Origin: Acetobacteraceae bacterium
Lineage (GTDB): Bacteria > Pseudomonadota > Alphaproteobacteria > Acetobacterales > Acetobacteraceae
Direction of reading: 5' to 3'
Assembly: GCA_027306955.1 (NCBI GenBank)
Contig: DAHUXX010000187.1
Location: 1 to 6,721 of the forward strand
DNA length: 6,721 bases
Positions 1 to 5,520 of the stretch are shown here, one piece after another. How positions within the stretch are numbered: the first letter of the stretch is position 1; each line of letters opens with the position of its first letter. The translations under genes were made by a program, and so were the position numbers. Below the pieces are notes generated by a model. It worked only from the letters and a program-made list of their open reading frames with translations, had not been told where the DNA came from and made no database searches.

Positions 1-791
1 CTCTCGATCGGGCGCACGCCGGCCTCGCGCGCGAAGGCCTCGGCGCGGGCCAGCGCGATGTCCGCGCTCGCCGGGCGACCCGGGGCATAGGTAGCGGTCT
101 CCCCGCGCGCCGGCACGAGGCCCGCCAGTTCCCAGCCCATGGTGCCGTTGCGCAGCGCCACCACCTTGTTGGGGATGCGGGCGCGGCGCAGGCTTTCGGC
201 ACCGAGGATGGAGCGCGTGCGCCCGGCGCAGTTCACCACCACCAGCGTGTCCGGGTCCGGCGCGATGTCGCCGATGCGGTAGACCAGCTCGCCCCCCGGC
301 ACGTCGATGCCGGTGGGGATCGACATCACGCGGAACTCCTCCATCGGGCGGGAATCCAGCACCACCATCCGGCGGCCGGAGCGGATCCAGGCATCCAGCT
401 CCGGTGCGTCGACGCTTTCGGTACCGTAATGGTGCTCGACCCACTCGCCGAACGCCTTGGAGGGGACGTTGACGCCGGAGAACAGGACGTGGCCGGCTTC
501 CGCCCACGCCTTCGTTCCGCCCTCCAGCACCGAGACGTCGGTGCCGCCCATCTTCTCGACCAGGCTCGCGAGGCGCTTGGCGAGCCCGGTGCCGGCGTCG
601 ACGCAGACGATCCTGGTACGCGGGTTGGGCAGCAGGCCGGGCAGCAGCAGCTCCGCGCGCGACAGCGGAACGTTGACGGCCCAGAACAGGTGGGAGGCGC
701 CGAACTCCCCCTCCTCGCGCGCGTCGAGGATGGCGAGCTCGTGGCGATCGAGGATCCAGCCGCGCAGCGCGTCGGCGGAGACCTGCTTCAT
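1..791 (-). CDS. Multi-domain rhodanese-like sulfurtransferase (3' end outside window)
   Basis: The visible 263 residues hold two rhodanese domains, and the gene continues past the left edge, so this is the N-terminal part of a longer, probably tandem-domain protein. Domain 1 (about residues 5-105) has ILDAREEGEF and a VLEGGTKAWAEAG end motif, but where the catalytic Cys belongs it reads IVCVDAGTG, which puts Asp65 at that position. Domain 2 (about 125-228) has VVLDSRPMEEF and an intact loop CAGRTRS with Cys188 as the predicted persulfide-forming nucleophile, followed by ALRNGTMGWELAG. Rhodaneses move sulfane sulfur between donors such as thiosulfate or persulfides and thiol acceptors; the substrate here cannot be read from sequence. 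No signal peptide is seen, so the protein is probably cytosolic. The ATG at 791 lies 19 nt after the thiol dioxygenase stop with only a weak SD, which suggests co-transcription and a shared role in thiol or persulfide breakdown (inference). Confidence 0.9.
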   Translation of the reverse strand, partial: MKQVSADALRGWILDRHELAILDAREEGEFGASHLFWAVNVPLSRAELLLPGLLPNPRTRIVCVDAGTGLAKRLASLVEKMGGTDVSVLEGGTKAWAEAGHVLFSGVNVPSKAFGEWVEHHYGTESVDAPELDAWIRSGRRMVVLDSRPMEEFRVMSIPTGIDVPGGELVYRIGDIAPDPDTLVVVNCAGRTRSILGAESLRRARIPNKVVALRNGTMGWELAGLVPARGETATYAPGRPASADIALARAEAFAREAGVRPIE

Positions 792-810
792 CGCCGGCCG
801 CCCGCCGCGC

Positions 811-1401
811 TCATCCGCGCGGCGCCGAGGTCGGCTTCATGAAGTTGCGGTTGTAGGGGATCGCCTCGCCCTTCTCGTCGTAGGCCATGCGGTTGTCGAG
901 CTTCTCGAGCGCCAGGCCGTAGCAGTGCAGGTGGCGCGTCGGCACGGCCCCGGTGGTGTGGATGGAGTGGATGTCGTCCGGCATCAGCGCGATGCCGCGC
1001 CCGGGCTCGACCATGATCTCCCGGTCGACCGAAAGCCGGCCGGGCTCGCGGCGATAGACCTTGTTCAGCTCCTGCCCCTCGACGGCGACGACGACGGCCC
1101 AGGTGGTGTGGTCGTGCGGCTTCGTCTCGTTGCCGGGGTTGAGCGCGTTGAGGTAGAGCGCGAAGCGGCCGTCCGGCTGCTCGTCCAGCAGGTAGCGGTT
1201 GGAGCCTTTCTTGCCGGGCTCGGGCGGCGGGAACTCGCCGCCGGGGAAGAGGTGCTCCTGCCGCGCCAGCGCCTGCAGCTCGGCCTCGATCTTCGCGAGC
1301 GCGGCGCGGTTGACGCCCTCCCCGGCCTCGATCGCGCGGATGCGGCCCATCGTGGCCTGGACGGCGGCGGCGCGGGCGGCGCGGATGTCGGTCGCGTTCA
1401 T
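811..1401 (-). CDS. Thiol dioxygenase, cysteine / 3-mercaptopropionate dioxygenase family (cupin)
   Basis: This 196-residue protein has the size of bacterial type I cysteine dioxygenases and 3-mercaptopropionate dioxygenases, which use Fe(II) and O2 to oxidise a thiol to a sulfinate. The iron ligands of the cupin barrel are visible: KPHDHTTW gives His96 and His98, and PDDIHSIH gives His145. The HDHxxW form and Gly at 109 resemble the 3-mercaptopropionate enzymes more than mammalian CDO. The only cysteine is Cys160, far from the CDO crosslink position, so no Cys-Tyr cofactor is possible. The outer-sphere motif, normally SxHxY in this family, reads HLHCYG (His157, His159, Tyr161), so a His stands where Ser is usual. 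The ATG at 1401 is preceded by a strong SD, GGGGAGGA (complement of 1408-1415), six bases upstream. A rhodanese gene follows directly, which fits thiol catabolism. Whether cysteine, 3-mercaptopropionate or another thiol is the substrate is open. Confidence 0.88.
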   Translation of the reverse strand: MNATDIRAARAAAVQATMGRIRAIEAGEGVNRAALAKIEAELQALARQEHLFPGGEFPPPEPGKKGSNRYLLDEQPDGRFALYLNALNPGNETKPHDHTTWAVVVAVEGQELNKVYRREPGRLSVDREIMVEPGRGIALMPDDIHSIHTTGAVPTRHLHCYGLALEKLDNRMAYDEKGEAIPYNRNFMKPTSAPRG

Positions 1402-1407
1402 GGCAGA

Positions 1408-1415
1408 TCCTCCCC
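1408..1415 (-). promoter_or_regulatory. Ribosome binding site of the thiol dioxygenase
   Basis: On the minus strand this reads GGGGAGGA, six bases before the ATG at 1401-1399. It is the clearest Shine-Dalgarno sequence in the window and fixes that start. It partly overlaps the inner arm of the inverted repeat at 1411-1444. Confidence 0.7.
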
Positions 1416-1444
1416 ATCCCCAGGATGCGTCGCAGGGATGGGGA
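1411..1444. repeat. Perfect 10-bp inverted repeat over the dioxygenase ribosome binding site
   Basis: TCCCCATCCC at 1411-1420 and its exact reverse complement GGGATGGGGA at 1435-1444 are separated by 14 bases. The repeat lies in the 100-bp gap between the divergent thiol dioxygenase (start 1401) and methyltransferase (start 1502). Read as dioxygenase mRNA, the 3' arm contains the GGGGA part of the Shine-Dalgarno sequence, so a hairpin would mask it. As DNA it could equally be an operator for a dimeric regulator of one or both genes. The pairing is seen directly; function is inference. Confidence 0.5.
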
Positions 1445-1501
1445 CGAGGATAGGCCGCGGGCCCGGTTGCCGTCCATCGCGGGTTGGGGCACGGACGCGG
1501 G

Positions 1502-2296
1502 ATGCAGATCGTCTTCGACCGCGCCGCCGTGCGCCGCCACCGCGAGCGCGCGGCGACCACCGTGGACCGCGTGGCGCCGGTGCTGGCGGACGCCGCGGAG
1601 CGGCTGCTGGAGCGGCTGGACGACACCACGCGCCACTTCGCAACGGCGCTGGATATTGGCGGGCGCGGCGTGGTGGCGCCGTTGCTGAGGGCACGCGGCA
1701 TCGCGACGGTGAGCTGCGACCTCTCGCCGCGCATGGCGGCGCTGAACCCGGACGGGGTGGCGGCGGACGAAGAGTGCCTGCCCTTCGCCGATGCGTCCTT
1801 CGACCTGGTGGTGGCGTCGCTGGCGCTGCACTGGGTGAACGACCTGCCCGGCGCGCTGCTGCTGATCCGCCGGGCGCTCAGGCCGGGCGGGCTGTTCCTC
1901 GGCTCCATCCCGCTGCTCGGCACGCTCGCGGAGCTGCGCGCGGCGCTGGGCGAAGCGGAGGCGGCGCTGCGCGGCGGCATGTCGCCCCGCGTGTCGCCGT
2001 TTCCGGCGCTGGGCGACTGCGCCGGGCTGCTGCTGCGCGCGGGGTTCTCGCTGCCGGTCGCGGACGCGGAGGAGATCCGCCTGCTCTACGCCGAACCGCT
2101 GATGCTGCTGCGCGAACTTCGTTGGGCGGGCGAGACGAACGCGATCGCCGAGCGCGAGAAACGCACGCCGCCACGCGCGCTGTTCGCCGCGGCGCTGGCT
2201 GCGTTGCCGGAGCAGGACGGGCGCGCCGTGGCCACGCTGCGCCTGGGCATGCTGACCGGGTGGAAGGAGGTCGCGTCGCCCCCCGTTCCTACGTGA
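1502..2296 (+). CDS. Class I SAM-dependent methyltransferase, NDUFAF5/BioC-like
   Basis: The 264-residue protein has a Rossmann-fold methyltransferase domain: motif I ALDIGGRG (residues 49-56), acidic Asp73 in SCDLSPRM for the SAM ribose, motif LPFADASFDLVVASLALHW (93-111), and LRPGGLFLGS (127-135). The N-terminal VFDRAAVRRHRERAA stretch and the later GTLAELRAAL and SPRVSPFP motifs match, from memory, the alphaproteobacterial relatives of NDUFAF5 and BioC. BioC methylates malonyl-ACP at the start of biotin synthesis, while NDUFAF5 hydroxylates an arginine of complex I subunit NDUFS7. No biotin genes are nearby, so I prefer the NDUFAF5-like group and give no symbol. The ATG at 1502 is chosen because the family motif VFDRA begins three residues later; a TTG at 1484 in frame is possible. 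The SD is weak. The gene is divergent from the dioxygenase, and its stop overlaps the convergent heparinase-like gene by 8 nt. Confidence 0.88.
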   Translation: MQIVFDRAAVRRHRERAATTVDRVAPVLADAAERLLERLDDTTRHFATALDIGGRGVVAPLLRARGIATVSCDLSPRMAALNPDGVAADEECLPFADASFDLVVASLALHWVNDLPGALLLIRRALRPGGLFLGSIPLLGTLAELRAALGEAEAALRGGMSPRVSPFPALGDCAGLLLRAGFSLPVADAEEIRLLYAEPLMLLRELRWAGETNAIAEREKRTPPRALFAAALAALPEQDGRAVATLRLGMLTGWKEVASPPVPT

Positions 2297-3896
2297 CCTT
2301 GGTGATAGCCCAGCGCACCTGCTGGGGCCCATCCGCGTAACCGGTGAGCACCACCTGCTCCGAGCGGCGTGGCTCCGTGGCCCCGAGATAGACGCTGGGC
2401 TCCAGCGACATCCGCGCGCCGTCCGCGCGCAGGCGCCAGCCGCTGCCGGAGGGCAGGCGCAGCAGCACCGCCTCGCCATCCTGCTGCAGGCTCGCGTCCA
2501 CGCTCGGGTGGAGGTGGAAGCGGATGACGAAGGGCTGCGGCGAATCCGCCTCCACCGTGTCCTCGCCGCGCAGGTCCTCGCCGCTTTCCGCGAGGTAGAG
2601 GCGGCGGACATGCACGGCGCCGAAGACGCGCTTCCAGCCGTCGTGGGAGAGATGGAGCCAGTGCGCGCCCATGGATTCCTCGTGGCGCGCGTCCACGTGC
2701 TGCGGCCGGCGGCCGAGTCCCTCCTCGCGGATCTCGGAGGAGGATGTGTCGGCGATGACCAGCGTCGAGTGGGCCGCGGTGTAGCGCAGGCCCTCGCGCC
2801 ATTCGTGGGTGGCCGCCAGCGCTGTGCCGCAGTTCACCACCATGCGCTCGCGCCCGACCGAGAACTCGAAGGACAGCGTGCCGGCATGGGCCATCCGGTC
2901 GAGCCGGGGCGGCGGCGGCGCGCCGCCATCGACGATGGCGAGGCTGCGCCCGGCGGCGAGGCGGTAGAAGCCGCCGTCCGGCAGCGACATCGCGGGGCGG
3001 GTGGCGCGGCCGGCCTGGGCGAGCACCAGTTCGACCGGGCGGCGCCCGTCCTCGCGCGAGGCGTTGAAGATCGCCATGCCGCCGTCGCCGTGGCGCAGCA
3101 CGCGCAGGGCGGCGGCGAGCCGGTCGATGGCGCTGCCGAGGATGGGCGGCGGCTCGACGCGGGCGGCCGCCAGGTGAAGGCGGATCTCCACCAGGTCCGC
3201 CAGCACCGCGAGCATGCACGCGGGGCTGCGCTCGGCGTGGCTGCCGTCGGGCAGGATCTGCCGCTCCAGTTCCTGGCCCAGCACCCTCAGCGCGCGGGAG
3301 AGCAGCGAAAGGTGATCCGGCAGCGCGGCGCCGGCAGCGACGACGCCCTTCACGGCGGCGATGGCGCGGGCGTCCATCTCCTCCGTCGGCAGAGCGGCGG
3401 CGAGGGCGCGGGCGTCGGCGACGAGGCGCGCCATGAGGCGTTGGCGAAAGGCGTCGTCGGCGGTGGCGGCGAAGAAGTCGTAGTGGGAGAGCCAGGCGGA
3501 AAGCCGGCTGCCGGTGACCTCGGCGAGCGAAACCTGGCCGTCCGGCGGGGCATCGAGCCAGGCGTCCACCAGGTCGCGGGCGCGCACGCGCGCGGCATCG
3601 GTGCCCAGCGCCCTCAGGTCGCGCAGCCAGCCGAAGCCGTGAGCGGCGGCGCGCAGCAGAGGCAGGCCGCGGCCGGGCGAGCTGGCGGGCGCCAGGAACC
3701 CCTCGGGCCACATGCCGATCTTGCCGCCGGCGATTTCCAGCGAGCCGCGCAGGATGCTGGCGCCGCGGTCGGCGTCGCCCGGCCAGGGATCGCGCAGGGG
3801 CAGGGAGGGCGCGTCCGGCACGCGGGCCATGGAGAGCGGCACGCGCGCGAGTTGCTGGCGTCCGTGGCGCCACCAGCGGTTGATGGTTCCGCTCAC
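2289..3896 (-). CDS. Heparinase II/III family protein
   Basis: This 535-residue protein has the two-part build of polysaccharide lyases of the heparinase II/III fold. The N-terminal helical part (about 1-310) contains RDPWPGDADRGASILRG, WLSHYDFF (136-142) and LPDGSHAERSPACML (215-229). The C-terminal beta-sandwich part (about 310-530) contains GTLSFEFSVGRERMVVNCGT (339-358), the typical AAHSTLVIADTSSSEI (374-389) and RFHLHPSV (459-466). Family members cleave uronic-acid polysaccharides by beta-elimination, but this alphaproteobacterial branch beside rsmB/rpe is uncharacterised to my knowledge, and no export signal is evident, so enzyme activity should not be assumed. The start is a GTG at 3896, 7 nt after the rpe stop; the conserved DPWPGD motif lies at the expected distance of about 35 residues. 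No better ATG exists upstream without running deep into rpe. Close spacing implies an operon with rpe. A region rich in alanine and proline is typical of this genome. Confidence 0.88.
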   Translation of the reverse strand: MSGTINRWWRHGRQQLARVPLSMARVPDAPSLPLRDPWPGDADRGASILRGSLEIAGGKIGMWPEGFLAPASSPGRGLPLLRAAAHGFGWLRDLRALGTDAARVRARDLVDAWLDAPPDGQVSLAEVTGSRLSAWLSHYDFFAATADDAFRQRLMARLVADARALAAALPTEEMDARAIAAVKGVVAAGAALPDHLSLLSRALRVLGQELERQILPDGSHAERSPACMLAVLADLVEIRLHLAAARVEPPPILGSAIDRLAAALRVLRHGDGGMAIFNASREDGRRPVELVLAQAGRATRPAMSLPDGGFYRLAAGRSLAIVDGGAPPPPRLDRMAHAGTLSFEFSVGRERMVVNCGTALAATHEWREGLRYTAAHSTLVIADTSSSEIREEGLGRRPQHVDARHEESMGAHWLHLSHDGWKRVFGAVHVRRLYLAESGEDLRGEDTVEADSPQPFVIRFHLHPSVDASLQQDGEAVLLRLPSGSGWRLRADGARMSLEPSVYLGATEPRRSEQVVLTGYADGPQQVRWAITKVT

Positions 3897-3903
3897 GCGC
3901 GGC

Positions 3904-4557
3904 TCATCCGCTGGCGCGCAATGCCGCGATGGCGGCGGCGTAGTCCGGCGCGCCGAACACGGCGGTACCGGCGACCAGCACGTCCGCGCCGGCGGCGATC
4001 GCCTTGGGCGCGGTCTGCGCGGTGATGCCGCCATCCACCTGCAGCGCGATGGCGCGGCCCGAGGCATCGATGGCGCGACGCAGCGCGGCGAGCTTTGGCA
4101 TCTGCGAGGGCAGGAAGGCCTGGCCGCCGAAGCCGGGGTTCACCGTCATCACGCAGATGAGGTCGACAATGTCGAGCACGGTGAGGACGGATTCGATCGG
4201 GGTCGCGGGGTTGAGCACCACGCCGGCCTTGCAGCCCAGCGCCGCGATGGTCTGCAGCGAGCGGTGCAGGTGCGGCCCGGCCTCTGGATGGAGCGCGATG
4301 TGGTTGGCGCCGGCGGCGGCGAAGGCCTCGAGGTAGGGGGCCACCGGCGCGATCATGAGGTGGACGTCGAACGGGATCGGCGTCGCCGGGCGCAGCGCCC
4401 TGATGATGGCGGGGCCGAAGCTGATGTTGGGGACGAAATGGCCGTCCATGATGTCGAGATGCAGCCAGTCGGCGCCGGCGGCGGCGGCGGCGCGGACCTC
4501 GTCACCGAGGCGGGTGAAATCCGCGGCGAGGAGGGAGGGGGCGATACGGACGGCCAT
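3904..4557 (-). CDS. rpe: Ribulose-phosphate 3-epimerase
   Basis: This cytosolic (beta/alpha)8-barrel enzyme interconverts ribulose 5-phosphate and xylulose 5-phosphate in the pentose phosphate and Calvin pathways. The 217-residue length is normal. All signature residues are present: IAPSLLAADF with Ser8 near the N-terminus, LHLDIMDGHFVPN giving metal ligand His33 and catalytic Asp35, DVHLM with His66, NPGFGGQ (140-146) as phosphate-side loop, and QVDGGI with the second catalytic acid Asp175, followed by VAGTAVFG. An AAAAAGAD stretch (24-30) is encoded by a GCC/GCG run and is only a composition effect. The ATG at 4557 precedes the conserved RIAPSLL motif directly. The gene leads a two-gene minus-strand unit with the heparinase-like gene. 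Upstream, a plus-strand gene separates it from rsmB, so it probably has its own promoter in 4558-4699. Confidence 0.97.
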   Translation of the reverse strand: MAVRIAPSLLAADFTRLGDEVRAAAAAGADWLHLDIMDGHFVPNISFGPAIIRALRPATPIPFDVHLMIAPVAPYLEAFAAAGANHIALHPEAGPHLHRSLQTIAALGCKAGVVLNPATPIESVLTVLDIVDLICVMTVNPGFGGQAFLPSQMPKLAALRRAIDASGRAIALQVDGGITAQTAPKAIAAGADVLVAGTAVFGAPDYAAAIAALRASG

Positions 4558-4598
4558 CCGCTGCTTCTAGAGGCGGGGCCGAAACCGGCACAAGTTTT

Positions 4599-4612
4599 CG
4601 CGGCCGGCCGCG
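4599..4612. repeat. 14-bp perfect palindrome CGCGGCCGGCCGCG
   Basis: The sequence is its own reverse complement and lies in the gap between the divergent rpe and lipoprotein genes. It could be a protein binding site, but pure G/C palindromes arise easily in DNA of this composition. It is flanked by TTTT on its left and runs into the hairpin at 4610-4627. Confidence 0.35.
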
Positions 4613-4627
4613 GCGCTCCCGCGCCGC
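4610..4627. repeat. GC-rich hairpin in the rpe/lipoprotein gap
   Basis: GCGGCGC (4610-4616) pairs exactly with GCGCCGC (4621-4627) across a TCCC loop. There is no T-run on either side in the expected place, so it is not a normal intrinsic terminator. It would lie in the 5' leader of rpe if transcription starts near 4640, or be a DNA-level element. Function unknown. Confidence 0.35.
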
Positions 4628-4642
4628 CGACTTGATCTGGGT

Positions 4643-4668
4643 CACGGCGGGGGGAGCGGGATTGTTCC
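4643..4668 (-). promoter_or_regulatory. Possible EcfG-type promoter facing rpe
   Basis: On the minus strand GGAAC (complement of 4664-4668) is followed by 17 bases and then CGTG (complement of 4643-4646). The alphaproteobacterial general stress sigma factor EcfG recognises GGAAC-N16/17-CGTT, so this matches all but the last base. It would give an rpe leader of roughly 80 nt. One partial match in a 140-bp gap is weak evidence. Confidence 0.2.
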
Positions 4669-4680
4669 AGATAGAAACAA
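4662..4680. repeat. AT-rich imperfect inverted repeat before the lipoprotein gene
   Basis: TTGTTCCAGATAGAAACAA has 5-bp outer arms TTGTT (4662-4666) and AACAA (4676-4680), with a further C/G pair if one base bulges. It lies 20 bases before the start at 4700, where an operator or transcription start could be, and stands out as the most AT-rich patch in the gap. It also overlaps the possible GGAAC element. Confidence 0.25.
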
Positions 4681-4685
4681 ACGTC

Positions 4686-4694
4686 GGAAGGTGG
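4686..4694 (+). promoter_or_regulatory. Ribosome binding site deciding the lipoprotein start
   Basis: GGAAGGTGG is a good Shine-Dalgarno sequence. It ends five bases before the GTG at 4700, whereas the earlier in-frame GTG at 4691 lies inside it and would have no spacing. This favours 4700 as the start. Confidence 0.5.
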
Positions 4695-4699
4695 CGAGC

Positions 4700-5461
4700 G
4701 TGCTCTCGACGTTGCGACGGGGTTTCATCGCTTCCTCGGGCGCCGCCCTCGCGCTCACCATTTCCTCGTGTGCGGCGCCACCTACGGCGGGTGTGCAGAA
4801 TGGGGAAGCACGGTCCCCGGACCATCTGCACGATCTCTATTTGGCGGCATCTCCCGTCGTGCTGGGATCGGACTACATGAGGCTCGACTACCTGCTCCAG
4901 TACGTGTTGCCCCGGGTTCGCGCGCGTGCCGATGTCACCGTGGACACGAGCCTTTTCGGGCCTGGGGTCACGATCAACAGATCCAACGTCGACAGGTACG
5001 AAAGGTTGGCCAAGGAATGGCGGGCCGCGTGTTCGTCCGTGATCGAGAAGCGCGGCTATGAATCCTTCACCGGCACCTACGCCGCGCACGCGAACCAAGC
5101 TTGTACCGACGCCGTCCTGTCAGCCTACCTCACCAACATCAATCAGCTCGACCCAACGGCCAGCACCGCGCAGATGATCAGGCAGGACGGTTTCCGCGTG
5201 ACGATGGTACCCGAGGCACGCGTCAAAGAACTCCTTCCGCAATTCTGGATGCACGGCGTGGCGATCGAACGAACGCTCATGGTCGACGAAGTGTACTCGC
5301 CAATCCTCTACGTCGGCACGCGATCCGGCCGTGATATACGGTTTCGGCCGTGGACCAGGGGGTTCGCGAAATACTACGAAGCCCATGAGGGGAGCATTCC
5401 CAGCCCGCGCTGGACGGCGCTGGGGAACTGCGTGATCACCTTCTTGCCTGCGGCGCCGTAG
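4700..5461 (+). CDS. Predicted lipoprotein of unknown function
   Basis: I do not recognise this 253-residue protein. The N-terminus has a short basic region (TLRRG), a hydrophobic stretch ASSGAALALT and a lipobox ISSC with Cys24, so it is probably lipidated and anchored at a membrane facing the periplasm. The mature part is mixed polar with no transmembrane segment. It has three further cysteines in CSSV, ACTD and GNCV contexts, which could form one disulfide in the periplasm, and is rich in aromatic and charged residues near the end (RFRPWTRGFAKYYEAHEG). Base composition is lower than the neighbours: 37 of 60 G+C in 4861-4920 and 33 of 60 in 5221-5280. It uses codons rare in such genomes, including AGA, AGG and ATA. 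It is alone on the plus strand between rsmB and rpe. The GTG at 4700 is chosen for its SD; the GTG at 4691 is the alternative. Composition and codons suggest later acquisition. Confidence 0.75.
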   Translation: MLSTLRRGFIASSGAALALTISSCAAPPTAGVQNGEARSPDHLHDLYLAASPVVLGSDYMRLDYLLQYVLPRVRARADVTVDTSLFGPGVTINRSNVDRYERLAKEWRAACSSVIEKRGYESFTGTYAAHANQACTDAVLSAYLTNINQLDPTASTAQMIRQDGFRVTMVPEARVKELLPQFWMHGVAIERTLMVDEVYSPILYVGTRSGRDIRFRPWTRGFAKYYEAHEGSIPSPRWTALGNCVITFLPAAP

Positions 5462-5472
5462 GGCAGCGCCTG

Positions 5473-5502
5473 GCTGTCCCGGTGCCTGGGGAGCGGGACA
5501 GC
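5473..5502. terminator. Hairpin between convergent lipoprotein gene and rsmB
   Basis: GCTGTCCCG (5473-5481) pairs perfectly with CGGGACAGC (5494-5502) across a 12-base loop. It sits 12 bases after the lipoprotein stop and 18 bases beyond the rsmB stop, which is the right place for a shared bidirectional terminator. No T-run follows on either strand, so termination would have to be atypical or the hairpin may protect 3' ends. Confidence 0.45.
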
Positions 5503-5520
5503 GAGACACAGCCCGGATGC

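Noticed and set aside
1402..1980. N-terminal extension of the thiol dioxygenase up to 1980
   Set aside because: The frame is open, but the extra residues are Ser/Arg-rich and antisense to the methyltransferase, while the ATG at 1401 has a strong SD and gives the usual family length.
457..2340. Long plus-strand open frame opposite the rhodanese and dioxygenase genes and across the methyltransferase
   Set aside because: Its product is low-complexity Arg/Ala/Gly-rich sequence with no motif, and it crosses three real genes in other frames; such open frames are common in DNA of this GC content.
788..2611. 607-codon minus-strand open frame covering the dioxygenase and methyltransferase
   Set aside because: Its composition is dominated by Arg, Ala and Gln and it is out of frame with both supported genes; no start context supports it.
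2508..4025. 505-codon plus-strand open frame opposite the heparinase-like gene
   Set aside because: It is antisense to a well-supported gene, has Gly/Ala/Arg/Gln-rich composition without any domain, and is explained by GC-rich third positions.
4460..4495. GGC-rich repeat run inside rpe as a microsatellite
   Set aside because: It encodes an alanine-rich helix segment in the correct frame of a complete, normal-length enzyme; composition explains it.
4566..4595. Minus-strand TTGTGC - 16 bases - TCTAGA as an rpe promoter
   Set aside because: Each hexamer matches the sigma-70 consensus at only three positions, which is not better than chance.
4632..4660. TTGATC as a sigma-70 -35 box for the lipoprotein gene
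   Set aside because: No -10-like hexamer occurs 16-18 bases downstream; the region there is G-rich.
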